Positions 24,321-30,527 of a stretch of 32,298 nt of DNA are shown here, one piece after another. The DNA comes from a bacterium. Lineage in GTDB: Bacteria; Verrucomicrobiota; Kiritimatiellia; CAIKKV01; CAIYGI01. The stretch's first letter is position 1. Each line of letters opens with the position of its first letter. A model generated the notes under the pieces. The model did no database searches and was not told where the DNA came from. It saw only the letters and a program-made list of their open reading frames with translations. Location of the stretch: positions 1 through 32,298 of the forward strand of contig JANYBP010000010.1 in assembly GCA_025360745.1 (NCBI GenBank), read 5' to 3'. The translations under genes and the position numbers were made by a program.

Positions 24321-25706
24321 ATGGATCGAACTGACCAGGCCGCGGTCATGCCTCGCGGCGTGACCAACGCCTATATCTTCCAGTTATTCAACTCCTGCTC
24401 CTGGTCCCTGATCATCGGCACGCCCATGCTGCTGTTCCTCAAGGGCCTGGGCGCGCCGGCCGCCGTGCTGGGCGCGGCGCTGGCCATGATCCCGCTTTTC
24501 GCGGCGCTGCAGATTCCGGCGGCCGGCTTTGTCGAAAAAATCGGCCACAAGAATTTCGTCGTGCGCGGCTGGGCCGCCCGCAGCATCTTCATCCTCGGCA
24601 TTGCGGTTGTCGCGCTGCTGCCCGGGAGCGCTTCCCCGCGTCTGAAGATTTCGCTGACACTGCTGATGATGGGCTGTTTTTCGGCGGCGCGCGGCATCTC
24701 CGTCTGCGGCCTGATGCCGTGGATCACGCAGATCGTGCCCGAACCGCTGCGCGGCGCCTTTATCGCCCGCGACACGATGTGCATGTTCCTGGCGCTGACC
24801 GGCACCATGCTGCTCTCAAGCTGGTTCGTCGGCGCCTTCCCATCGAGCCGCGCCTTCGGTTTCCTCTTCATCTTCAGCTACCTCTCCGCCCTGGTCAGCG
24901 TGGTTTTTCTGCGGCGCATACCGGACATTCGCACCACGGAAACGCGCGCAAGCAAAACGCCGCCGCCCTGGAAGCAGATGATCTTCTATCCGCCCTTCTT
25001 CCGTTTCGTGCGTTTCAACGTGGTCTACAGTTTCTTTACGGCGGCCCTGGGCGTGATCTGGGTGCCCTTCATGAAGGACGGGTTGCAGCTCTCCGAGAGT
25101 TTGATCCTGGGCATCTCCTCCTATTCGTTCATTGTCTGCGCCGTGGTTTCGCTGGTCACCGGCCCGATTTCCGACCGCACCGGCAGCCGTCCGCTGATGG
25201 CCTTTGCCAGCGCGCTGATCATGCTTTCGCAGATGGCCTGGATGCTGGTCGCGGCGGGCGTGCTGCCCTGCCGGACGCCGGCGCTTTTCATGATCGTGAC
25301 CATTGGCTCGATCGGCTATCCGATCCTCGGCATGACCTCCACCCGCCTGTTGATGGGTTTGATCCCCGCCACCGGCCGCAGCCATTTTTTCGCGATTTCC
25401 AATGTCGCCGTCAGCCTGACCATGGGCCTGATGCCGATCGTCTGGGGTTTTGCGCTGGATGGACTCGGCCGGCTGATCGGCAACGGCTTCGCCTTCCTGC
25501 CCGGCTGGAACTGGAATCGCTACAGCCTCCTCTACGGACTGGTGCTGACCGGCACGCTCTCCGCCCAATTTTTACGCCACCGCCTCGACGAACCGCGCGC
25601 CATGTCCACCGACGAGTTTTTGCGCCTGCTCCTGCGCTCACCCCTGCGTCTGTTCTCGCGCGTCCTCACCCCCTGGCGCAATTTCTTCCTCCCCGGCGGC
25701 GGCTGA
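24321..25706 (+). CDS. MFS transporter
   Basis: A 461-residue polytopic inner-membrane protein of the major facilitator superfamily. About twelve hydrophobic segments are visible, beginning with FNSCSWSLIIGTPMLLFLKG and VLGAALAMIPLFAAL. A basic loop, GPISDRTGSRPLMAF, between the halves matches the GxxxDRxGRR loop between helices 2-3 or 8-9 of the family. The C-terminus is an Arg-rich cytoplasmic tail (LRLLLRSPLRLFSRVLTPWRN). The substrate cannot be predicted. The start is uncertain: the ATG at 24321 has GGGAG very close upstream, a TTG at 24309 adds four residues, and an ATG at 24348 is possible. It ends 9 bp from the convergent AAA_14 gene. Confidence 0.88.
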   Translation: MDRTDQAAVMPRGVTNAYIFQLFNSCSWSLIIGTPMLLFLKGLGAPAAVLGAALAMIPLFAALQIPAAGFVEKIGHKNFVVRGWAARSIFILGIAVVALLPGSASPRLKISLTLLMMGCFSAARGISVCGLMPWITQIVPEPLRGAFIARDTMCMFLALTGTMLLSSWFVGAFPSSRAFGFLFIFSYLSALVSVVFLRRIPDIRTTETRASKTPPPWKQMIFYPPFFRFVRFNVVYSFFTAALGVIWVPFMKDGLQLSESLILGISSYSFIVCAVVSLVTGPISDRTGSRPLMAFASALIMLSQMAWMLVAAGVLPCRTPALFMIVTIGSIGYPILGMTSTRLLMGLIPATGRSHFFAISNVAVSLTMGLMPIVWGFALDGLGRLIGNGFAFLPGWNWNRYSLLYGLVLTGTLSAQFLRHRLDEPRAMSTDEFLRLLLRSPLRLFSRVLTPWRNFFLPGGG

Positions 25707-25715
25707 GGCCACCAG

Positions 25716-26861
25716 TCAATCAACCTCTTTTAGCGCGTCTGCAAGCGGCAGCGCGGTCGCCTTTGGATGAATCGGGTACGAGGCGCTGCCGGGATAAACC
25801 ACGAGCAGGCGATCCAGGTTCAGATTCTGCAAGGCCACATGCATGGACTTCGTCATGGTGGGCGCGTCGGCACATTTGAATTCGACGCCGGTCCGCCGGC
25901 CATCGCGTTCCAGAAGCAGATCCAGTTCGGCGCCTTGCCGCGTGGACCAGAAGTGGGCCTGGGAAGCGTCCGCGCGATCAAGGACCTGTTCAAGGGCAAA
26001 ACCTTCCCAGGATGCCCCGTACTTGGGATGACCCTGAAGCGCCGCCATCGAGCCGACGTTCAGGAAGGCATGCAACAGGCCGCTATCGCGCAGGTACACC
26101 TTCGGCGACTTCACCTGCCGCTTGCCCATATTCTCGAACCAGGGCGGCAGCACGCGCACCAGGTACGTTCCCGCCAGGATGTCCAGATAGTGCCGCACGG
26201 TCTTGCCGCTGACACCCATGGAGCGGGCCAGTTCTTCGCCATTCCAGGTTTGACCATGATAGTGCGTGAGCATGTTCCAGAACCGGCGAAGCGTTTCCGG
26301 CGGCACGTGAATGCCAAGCTGCGGTATATCGCGTTCCACCTGCGTCGTAATGAAGTCTTTCCGCCAACGCAGCGAGGCCGCCGCCGAAGTTGCCAGGAAC
26401 GAGCGGGGAAATCCGCCCCGCAACCACAAATCGCCCTGCGCTTTAAGGCCGGTTTCCGCAAGGTTCAACCCCGCCACGGAGACAAATCGCACCCGTCCGG
26501 CCAGCGATTCCGAAACGCCCTTGATCAAGGTTGGCGAGGCGCTTCCCAGCAGGAGAAAACGTGCCGGTTGCGGATCGCGATCGGCCAGCGGCCTCAGCAC
26601 GGTGAACAGGTGTGGCATCCGTTGCACCTCATCCACAACCACAAGCCCCTTCAGACCCGAGAGCGTCAGCTCGGGAGTGGACAATGCGGCGCGACCAGAC
26701 TCAGTCTCCAGGTCGAAGACATGCGCGCCCTCCGGCCAGTCGCCGGCAATCTGCCGGGCGAGCGTGGTCTTCCCGACTTGTCTTGCCCCCAGCAAGACCG
26801 TTACGGGCGCCTCCGCAATGGCTTCTTGGAGCGTTTTTTTCAGTATTTCACGTTTTAACAT
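25716..26861 (-). CDS. AAA_14/DUF4143 ATP-binding protein
   Basis: A 381-residue P-loop ATPase of a family that is common in accessory regions of bacteria and archaea and whose role is unknown. The N-terminal AAA domain has Walker A GARQVGKT (25-32), Walker B GLVVVDEVQRMP (72-83) and the sensor segment FLLLGSASP. A winged-helix region follows (GEELARSMGVSGKTVRHYLDIL). The C-terminal DUF4143 part carries ELDLLLERDGRRTGVEFK, a PD-(D/E)XK-nuclease-like signature. I chose the ATG at 26861 because GGAGG lies 8 bp upstream; the frame also extends to 26900. It has its own consensus-like promoter with an inverted-repeat operator candidate. Repeat copy A lies immediately upstream of that promoter. Confidence 0.92.
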   Translation of the reverse strand: MLKREILKKTLQEAIAEAPVTVLLGARQVGKTTLARQIAGDWPEGAHVFDLETESGRAALSTPELTLSGLKGLVVVDEVQRMPHLFTVLRPLADRDPQPARFLLLGSASPTLIKGVSESLAGRVRFVSVAGLNLAETGLKAQGDLWLRGGFPRSFLATSAAASLRWRKDFITTQVERDIPQLGIHVPPETLRRFWNMLTHYHGQTWNGEELARSMGVSGKTVRHYLDILAGTYLVRVLPPWFENMGKRQVKSPKVYLRDSGLLHAFLNVGSMAALQGHPKYGASWEGFALEQVLDRADASQAHFWSTRQGAELDLLLERDGRRTGVEFKCADAPTMTKSMHVALQNLNLDRLLVVYPGSASYPIHPKATALPLADALKEVD

Positions 26862-26888
26862 GCATTTATCCTCCATGCTTTTGTGGAG

Positions 26889-26916
26889 ATCATAGTCCAA
26901 TAAGCATGGATGTCAA
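26889..26916 (-). promoter_or_regulatory. Promoter of the AAA_14 gene
   Basis: The minus strand reads TTGACA (26916-26911), 16 bp, then TATGAT (26894-26889). The -35 is perfect and the -10 matches five of six positions. An 8-bp perfect inverted repeat, CCATGCTT at 26873-26880 and AAGCATGG at 26902-26909, brackets the -10 box: one arm is in the spacer and the other is near the start of the transcript. This is a typical position for a repressor site. Confidence 0.75.
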
Positions 26917-26956
26917 CAAGGACGCGCAAGGCTGAAGCGGTTTAGGCTGAAGGCTG

Positions 26957-27130
26957 TTAGAGCGAAGCAACCTCGTACCAGAAAGAGCCGACACCCAGGC
27001 GCGTGTCAGCGGCGCGCCTGACTTCGCGACTGCCCCGTCCGCCTTCGCATAGCAGCACCTCCTTGTTGCGCGCAGCCAGCGAACCCGCCCAGACCTTCAC
27101 TTTCGCAACAGCCGGAACCCACTCCGGCGC
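26957..27130 (-). pseudogene. Conserved 57-codon open frame inside repeat copy A
   Basis: The minus strand is open from just after a TAA (27133-27131) to a TAA at 26959-26957. Landmarks are APEWVPAVA, ARNKEVLLCE and RRAADTRLGVG. The other repeat copy has the same frame with APALVPTVA, ARKAVLLCE and RRAADMRLVVG, a similar length and stops at both ends. No ATG opens the frame, so it is either a decayed gene fragment, a frame started at GTG, or a fortuitous frame in a structured repeat. Confidence 0.35.
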
Positions 27131-27184
27131 TTAAGGTCTATCGCGAGGGTAGACCACCAACGCCATCGTGCAGATGCCAGAACC
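26987..27184 (-). repeat. Diverged direct repeat, copy A
   Basis: About 190 bp homologous over its whole length to copy B at 28414-28603, in the same orientation. Shared blocks read on the plus strand are GTCAGCGGCGCGCCTGA, AGCAC, TTGCGCGCAG, TCGCAACAG, CCGGCGCTTAA and CCAACGCC, in the same order and spacing. It lies between the end of the AbiEi-like gene and the promoter of the AAA_14 gene. No ordinary gene is otherwise supported in 26936-27280. Confidence 0.85.
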
Positions 27185-27280
27185 AGATATCGCGCGGCGA
27201 ATGCGCCCACCAACATGGGTTGTGAAGACCCGCCACGAGCAGTTTCAGCCACTTGGAGCAAAACCGCGAGCTTCCTGGCC

Positions 27281-28333
27281 TCAAGCGGCCTCGATGATGG
27301 AACGGAGATAACGTTCATAAACATTCCGGGCGGCTTCGCGCGTACGGTCGTCGTCAATCGCCAGCAGGTCCGCATAGATGAGGATCGGATGAACACAAGT
27401 ATTCGCGGAGTCCAATCTGCCATCCATACGCCAGAAAGGCGAGAGGAACTCTACGGGACCTTGAGGGTCTTTTTGCAGACTGTGCTTCAGTACAAAGCCA
27501 TGCGGCGGGCGCTCGCCAAAAACCGTGACCGTTCCCGGTTTGAGAGTTCCGGTGAGTTTTGCTTCCGCCACCTCGCCAGACCACAAACCGTTTTCGAGCG
27601 AGGCATTCTTCCACCAGTCGGCATTGATCGAACGATAGCGTTCCGTTACCAGTTTGGGACGAAGAACCTCCAGGTATCCCTGAACCCATCGTTCCAACAA
27701 ACGGTACCGCCCGACCAGCGTTCGCACACCTTTCCCGACCTCGACCACCATGCCCAGTCGTATCAAATCCGCCATGATCCACCCGATGGTGCTATGAGCA
27801 AACCCTGTGGCGGCGGCGATCTCCCGGTAAGCGCGACTGACCAACGCGACGTACGGTTGAGAATTGTCCAGTTGTGAATCCGTCAGCAAGGCGAAGAGCA
27901 GCTTCAATCCACATGGGTGGAACGCGCGCGGCCCGGAAGTTGCGGCGGGCGAAAGAAGCGCGCGCCGTCCGGTAATCAGCACATGCAAACCGGGAGCCCG
28001 CAGGAAGACATTGCCGGACTCGTCCATAAACTCCACCCCGGCCTTGCGGAGCATCTCGGCCTGCCGGTCGTTCACATGCGGCGTCACCAGCAGCAAGCCG
28101 TCTTCGCTTGCCTTCTTCAACAGCGTCAGCAGGTGCACCACGTCGGAATTCAGCGACTGTTTCACCACAAAAGGCCGTCGCAGTTTGTGCCCGCGCAGTT
28201 TGAACCGCACCATTCCGTCGAAGCCTTCTTGCTTTCGGGCGATTGGTCCCAACGAGAAATTCTCGCAGGTCAAGCCGGTGAGTTCACCCACCGCCCGCGC
28301 CGCACGATCAAGCATGCTGGAATCCGTTTTCAT
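27281..28333 (-). CDS. AbiEi-like (AbiEi_2/COG4861-type) antitoxin-family protein, solitary
   Basis: A 350-residue protein resembling the COG4861/AbiEi_2 group, which is annotated as the antitoxin and transcriptional regulator of type IV toxin-antitoxin systems. Supporting segments are LLLVTPHVNDRQAEMLRKAG followed by GVEFMDESGNVFLRAPGLHV, close to the family's AGxxFxDxxGNxYLxxPG pattern. A winged-helix part follows (YREIAAATGFAHSTIGWIM), then a C-terminal RYRSINADWWKNA and HPILIYADLLA. No AbiEii-type nucleotidyltransferase toxin lies downstream; repeat copy A follows instead. I chose the ATG at 28333 because a promoter-like -10 overlaps the start region of the longer frame (28360). A third candidate is at 28315. 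No start has a strong ribosome-binding site. Confidence 0.75.
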   Translation of the reverse strand: MKTDSSMLDRAARAVGELTGLTCENFSLGPIARKQEGFDGMVRFKLRGHKLRRPFVVKQSLNSDVVHLLTLLKKASEDGLLLVTPHVNDRQAEMLRKAGVEFMDESGNVFLRAPGLHVLITGRRALLSPAATSGPRAFHPCGLKLLFALLTDSQLDNSQPYVALVSRAYREIAAATGFAHSTIGWIMADLIRLGMVVEVGKGVRTLVGRYRLLERWVQGYLEVLRPKLVTERYRSINADWWKNASLENGLWSGEVAEAKLTGTLKPGTVTVFGERPPHGFVLKHSLQKDPQGPVEFLSPFWRMDGRLDSANTCVHPILIYADLLAIDDDRTREAARNVYERYLRSIIEAA

Positions 28334-28348
28334 CGCAATCTGTTCACT

Positions 28349-28377
28349 ATTATGCATCATCCATTAGCATTGGACAA
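28349..28377 (-). promoter_or_regulatory. Promoter candidate of the AbiEi-like gene
   Basis: The minus strand reads TTGTCC (28377-28372), 17 bp, then CATAAT (28354-28349). These match the consensus at four and five of six positions. A transcript would begin near 28342, giving a short leader before the ATG at 28333. Repeat copy B ends its open frame 6 bp upstream of the -35. Confidence 0.55.
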
Positions 28378-28383
28378 GATGTT

Positions 28384-28554
28384 TTATTGGACACCAAGAC
28401 CCCCGAAAGCGGCGCCGACAACCAGGCGCATGTCAGCGGCGCGCCTGAATTCGTGGCTGGCCCGTTCGCGCTCGCACAGTAGCACGGCCTTGCGCGCAGA
28501 CAGTGCGCCCGCCCTCGCAGCCACCGTCGCAACAGTCGGAACCAAAGCCGGCGC
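28384..28554 (-). pseudogene. Conserved 56-codon open frame inside repeat copy B
   Basis: The counterpart of the frame in copy A: preceded by TAA, ended by TAA at 28386-28384, and one codon shorter through an in-frame gap in the ARNKE/ARKA region. It reads APALVPTVA, ARKAVLLCE, RRAADMRLVVG and ends GLGVQ. Several differences between copies are synonymous (CTG/CTA, GAA/GAG, AGT/AGC), but many are not. There is no ATG start. Confidence 0.35.
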
Positions 28555-28603
28555 TTAAAAGCTATTTCGAGGGCTGACCCCCAACGCCCCCGGCAAGACC
28601 AGT
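28414..28603 (-). repeat. Diverged direct repeat, copy B
   Basis: Second copy of the roughly 190-bp element, in direct orientation to copy A about 1.43 kb away. It lies just upstream of the AbiEi-like gene promoter. Near one edge it contains CAGGCGC ... GCGCCTG, a 7-bp inverted repeat that copy A also keeps. Its other edge touches the long hairpin at 28594-28690. Confidence 0.85.
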
Positions 28604-28690
28604 TGTATTCCGGCCCGTCGGCATTTCAGCGGTGACGGCGACCGCTAAGGGCCGTGACCGCTGAACTGCCGGATTGAGGGGCCGGTCTTG
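28594..28690. repeat. Long imperfect palindrome / hairpin
   Basis: Two 21-nt arms, 28619-28639 and 28651-28671, pair with only two mismatches around an 11-nt loop. A second, outer helix pairs CCGGCCC (28610-28616) with GGGCCGG (28679-28685). Ends CAAGACC (28594-28600) and GGTCTTG (28684-28690) are also complementary. The element could fold as a cruciform in DNA or a stable hairpin in RNA. No U-run follows on either strand, so it is not a simple terminator. Confidence 0.8.
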
Positions 28691-28931
28691 GATTAAGCGC
28701 ATGTCGCGTGGCTTGGCTGACGGGGGCCACACGCGGTGGTGGAAGCGCGTGAAGCTGACGCGCTGGAACAGCCGCGTGGGGGTGGCAGCCATGACGCGCG
28801 TGATGCGCGTCTAAGCGGCGGTATTCCGCCGCGCTGCAAGTGGTTCGCGGAGTTGGCGCGGGGTGGCGCGGCGGCTGGCCTTTTTGTAGCGGGCGGCGTG
28901 ACAGCCACGCGCTTCCGATGGAGGGGAGAAA
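28691..28931. other. Gene-poor GC-rich stretch with short hairpins
   Basis: No gene is supported. Small frames are open on both strands but are Arg/Ala/Pro-rich and lack motifs. Short perfect hairpins occur, for example GCGGCGG-TATT-CCGCCGC near 28814-28831 and ACGCGC-GTGAT-GCGCGT near 28794-28811. It may be decayed coding DNA or an extension of the neighbouring repeats. Confidence 0.5.
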
Positions 28932-29047
28932 GGACTTAAGGGACGGAAGGGACTTAAGAGACAGAATTGACGGAAGGGGGAAAGTGGCGGGGGGATTGGG
29001 ATGGCGTTTGGTTTGTGGACGGGATGGACTTGGTGGACGGGATGGAC
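28932..29047. repeat. Two purine-rich minisatellites with 18-bp period
   Basis: GGACTTAAGRGAC occurs at 28932-28944 and 28950-28962. GTGGACGGGATGGAC occurs at 29015-29029 and 29033-29047. Both pairs have an 18-bp start-to-start distance. The DNA between them is strongly purine-rich on the plus strand. Confidence 0.85.
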
Positions 29048-29442
29048 GAGGAATGAGGGGGTTTTGGTTGGCGGGTCGCAGGCCCTGTCACAGTCTGCCC
29101 TTCTCGTGTGTCCCGGCCGACGCTTCGGTCAATTGATCTTTGCGGGCTGATCAAAATGACATTGTTGAATGTTCCGCCCTGACCCCAATTGAACTGTTGA
29201 ATGTTCCGCCCTGACCCCAATTGAACTTCCCAATTGAACTGACCCCAATTGAACCATGCCCCAGCTAGCACCAAGGCCATGAGCGCCCATATCAGTCGCT
29301 TGGGAGGATCGAAGTAGTTGAGCGCAGTCCATTCGCTTGGAACGTGAACAATCGAGGCCAGAAGCACGAAGACCCCGACGATTATCGCCAGCCAGGGCCA
29401 TGCGGCAATTGCCTTGCTTGCATTGTTGTAAAGCCAATTCAC
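28954..29442 (-). CDS. Small two-helix membrane protein with repeat-derived tail
   Basis: The 162-residue frame overlaps the SGNH hydrolase gene by ATGA, which supports real, coupled translation of its start. Residues 1-63 look genuine: two hydrophobic segments (about 13-31, AAWPWLAIIVGVFVLLASI; about 50-63, LIWALMALVLAGAW) joined by a polar loop. From about residue 64 the frame is made of the 32-bp tandem repeat. Because 32 is not a multiple of three, the same DNA is read in different frames (FNWGQGGTFN versus VQLGSGRNIQ). The last 40 residues come from the minisatellites (SIPSTKSIPST). The natural C-terminus has probably been replaced by repeat insertion. No function is known. Confidence 0.55.
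   Translation of the reverse strand: MNWLYNNASKAIAAWPWLAIIVGVFVLLASIVHVPSEWTALNYFDPPKRLIWALMALVLAGAWFNWGQFNWEVQLGSGRNIQQFNWGQGGTFNNVILISPQRSIDRSVGRDTREGQTVTGPATRQPKPPHSSSIPSTKSIPSTNQTPSQSPRHFPPSVNSVS
29163..29254. repeat. 32-bp tandem repeat (two full copies plus a partial one)
   Basis: Exact 32-bp copies at 29163-29194 and 29195-29226, each containing TTCCGCCCTGACCCCAATTG, are followed by partial copies ending at 29239 and 29254 (TGACCCCAATTGAAC at 29240-29254). The core TTCAATTGGGGTCAG on the minus strand resembles motifs that flank REP-associated transposases elsewhere; that is recollection, not a search result. Confidence 0.92.
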
Positions 29443-30521
29443 TGTTCGGTTCTACCATCGGAAAGACTTCCGCTGCCAATCCGAATCTGGAACGTACCGG
29501 CCGGTAGTCGCGTGACCAAATCATCGGCCAAAGCGTAAGACAGTCTGCGGTGGCTCTCGGCATCGGGATGTACGCCCTCGTCGCTGTATCCTACAAGATA
29601 CGGACGCGCATCGAAGCAGCTTACCTTGCCATTGGGATAGGCCTTGGCCAATTCCTCCAAAACCGGGAGGCGGTTGGGAGTCATGCGGCAGAAGTTCAGC
29701 AGAACTATTCGTGCCTTTGGGTAAGTCCCTATGATTACATCGAGAAGATTGCGCATCTGGTTGCGGTAACGAGGCGTTCCCTTCTCGCGGTCATTTGCAG
29801 CAACGTTGACAAAAACGATATCGGGCTGTTCGTTGGTCGAGAGGGGAATCCCTTTCTGGAACAAGGAAAACTTGTCGGCAATGTCACCACAACCACAACC
29901 GGGGAAAGCGCGAACACGGTATCGGCTCCCCAATCTCTCTGCCAATCGAAAGGCGTAGGTTAGACTGGCGTTGGAGTTCTGCGCCCAGGTGCCGGAACGT
30001 CCTGAAATAGCTACCCCTGCGGTGATTGAATCGCCAACGAAATCCAGGAGAATTCCGTTGTTTGCGGGGGTCGCCTCCAATACAGCATTGTCACCGAGCG
30101 ACAGTCCCTCGAAACGCAGTTCCGCGCCGCTTGTGTCGCGCGACGCGGGATCGAACCCTTGCGTGTTGGTTGTGAGAAAAACGACGGAGCAGTTAGTTGG
30201 AGACGATCCGGCATCGATCTCCACATCATTATTACCAACGATGTCATCCCAGACAATGGCCTCGCCCCGTCGGATCATGGCCCGGATGGTGCCCGGCACG
30301 CCAGACCGCAGCGATACACAAGCTTTCCCTTTCAGACAGAAACGAACCTGACTGCCGGGATAGATCGTATAGTGCCGTGTCCCGTTTGTCTGCCAAGCAC
30401 CGAGGTATTGGAAGAAATGGGAATCCGCGGCGATAAAGCTTGCGTCATGTGCAGCGGCGCATTGCATTGCGCCGGCTAGAAGAATCCAGAGCACTGTGGT
30501 TGTAACGAGGCAAGTTCGCAT
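29439..30521 (-). CDS. Secreted SGNH/GDSL-type hydrolase (possible carbohydrate esterase)
   Basis: A 360-residue exported protein with a signal peptide (about 1-24, ending CAAAHD). An N-terminal beta domain (about 25-150) resembles the jelly-roll of two-domain carbohydrate esterases. The SGNH domain has block I FVGDSITAG with nucleophile Ser165, block III VAAND (Asn243), and a C-terminal DEGVHPD with His318. The usual D-x-x-H is E315-G-V-H here, with Asp314 one position early, so the exact acid residue is uncertain. It probably removes acyl groups from an extracellular glycan. The gene starts 6 bp after the upstream surface-protein gene and overlaps the next gene by 4 bp, indicating an operon. 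Confidence 0.85.
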   Translation of the reverse strand: MRTCLVTTTVLWILLAGAMQCAAAHDASFIAADSHFFQYLGAWQTNGTRHYTIYPGSQVRFCLKGKACVSLRSGVPGTIRAMIRRGEAIVWDDIVGNNDVEIDAGSSPTNCSVVFLTTNTQGFDPASRDTSGAELRFEGLSLGDNAVLEATPANNGILLDFVGDSITAGVAISGRSGTWAQNSNASLTYAFRLAERLGSRYRVRAFPGCGCGDIADKFSLFQKGIPLSTNEQPDIVFVNVAANDREKGTPRYRNQMRNLLDVIIGTYPKARIVLLNFCRMTPNRLPVLEELAKAYPNGKVSCFDARPYLVGYSDEGVHPDAESHRRLSYALADDLVTRLPAGTFQIRIGSGSLSDGRTEQ

Positions 30522-30527
30522 GCTTTC

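Noticed and set aside
27097..27423. A 108-codon minus-strand frame overlapping the end of the AbiEi-like gene
   Set aside because: It overlaps the real gene in another frame and then runs into repeat copy A; no domain or start signal is seen.
26987..28603. Integron cassettes with attC sites around the AbiEi-like gene
   Set aside because: The repeats lack properly placed RYYYAAC and GTTRRRY boxes, and no integrase is in the window. The cassette-like layout remains as a finding without that label.
28562..28792. A 76-codon minus-strand frame beside repeat copy B
   Set aside because: It is built from the repeat and the long hairpin and shows no motif or ribosome-binding site, so coding is not supported.
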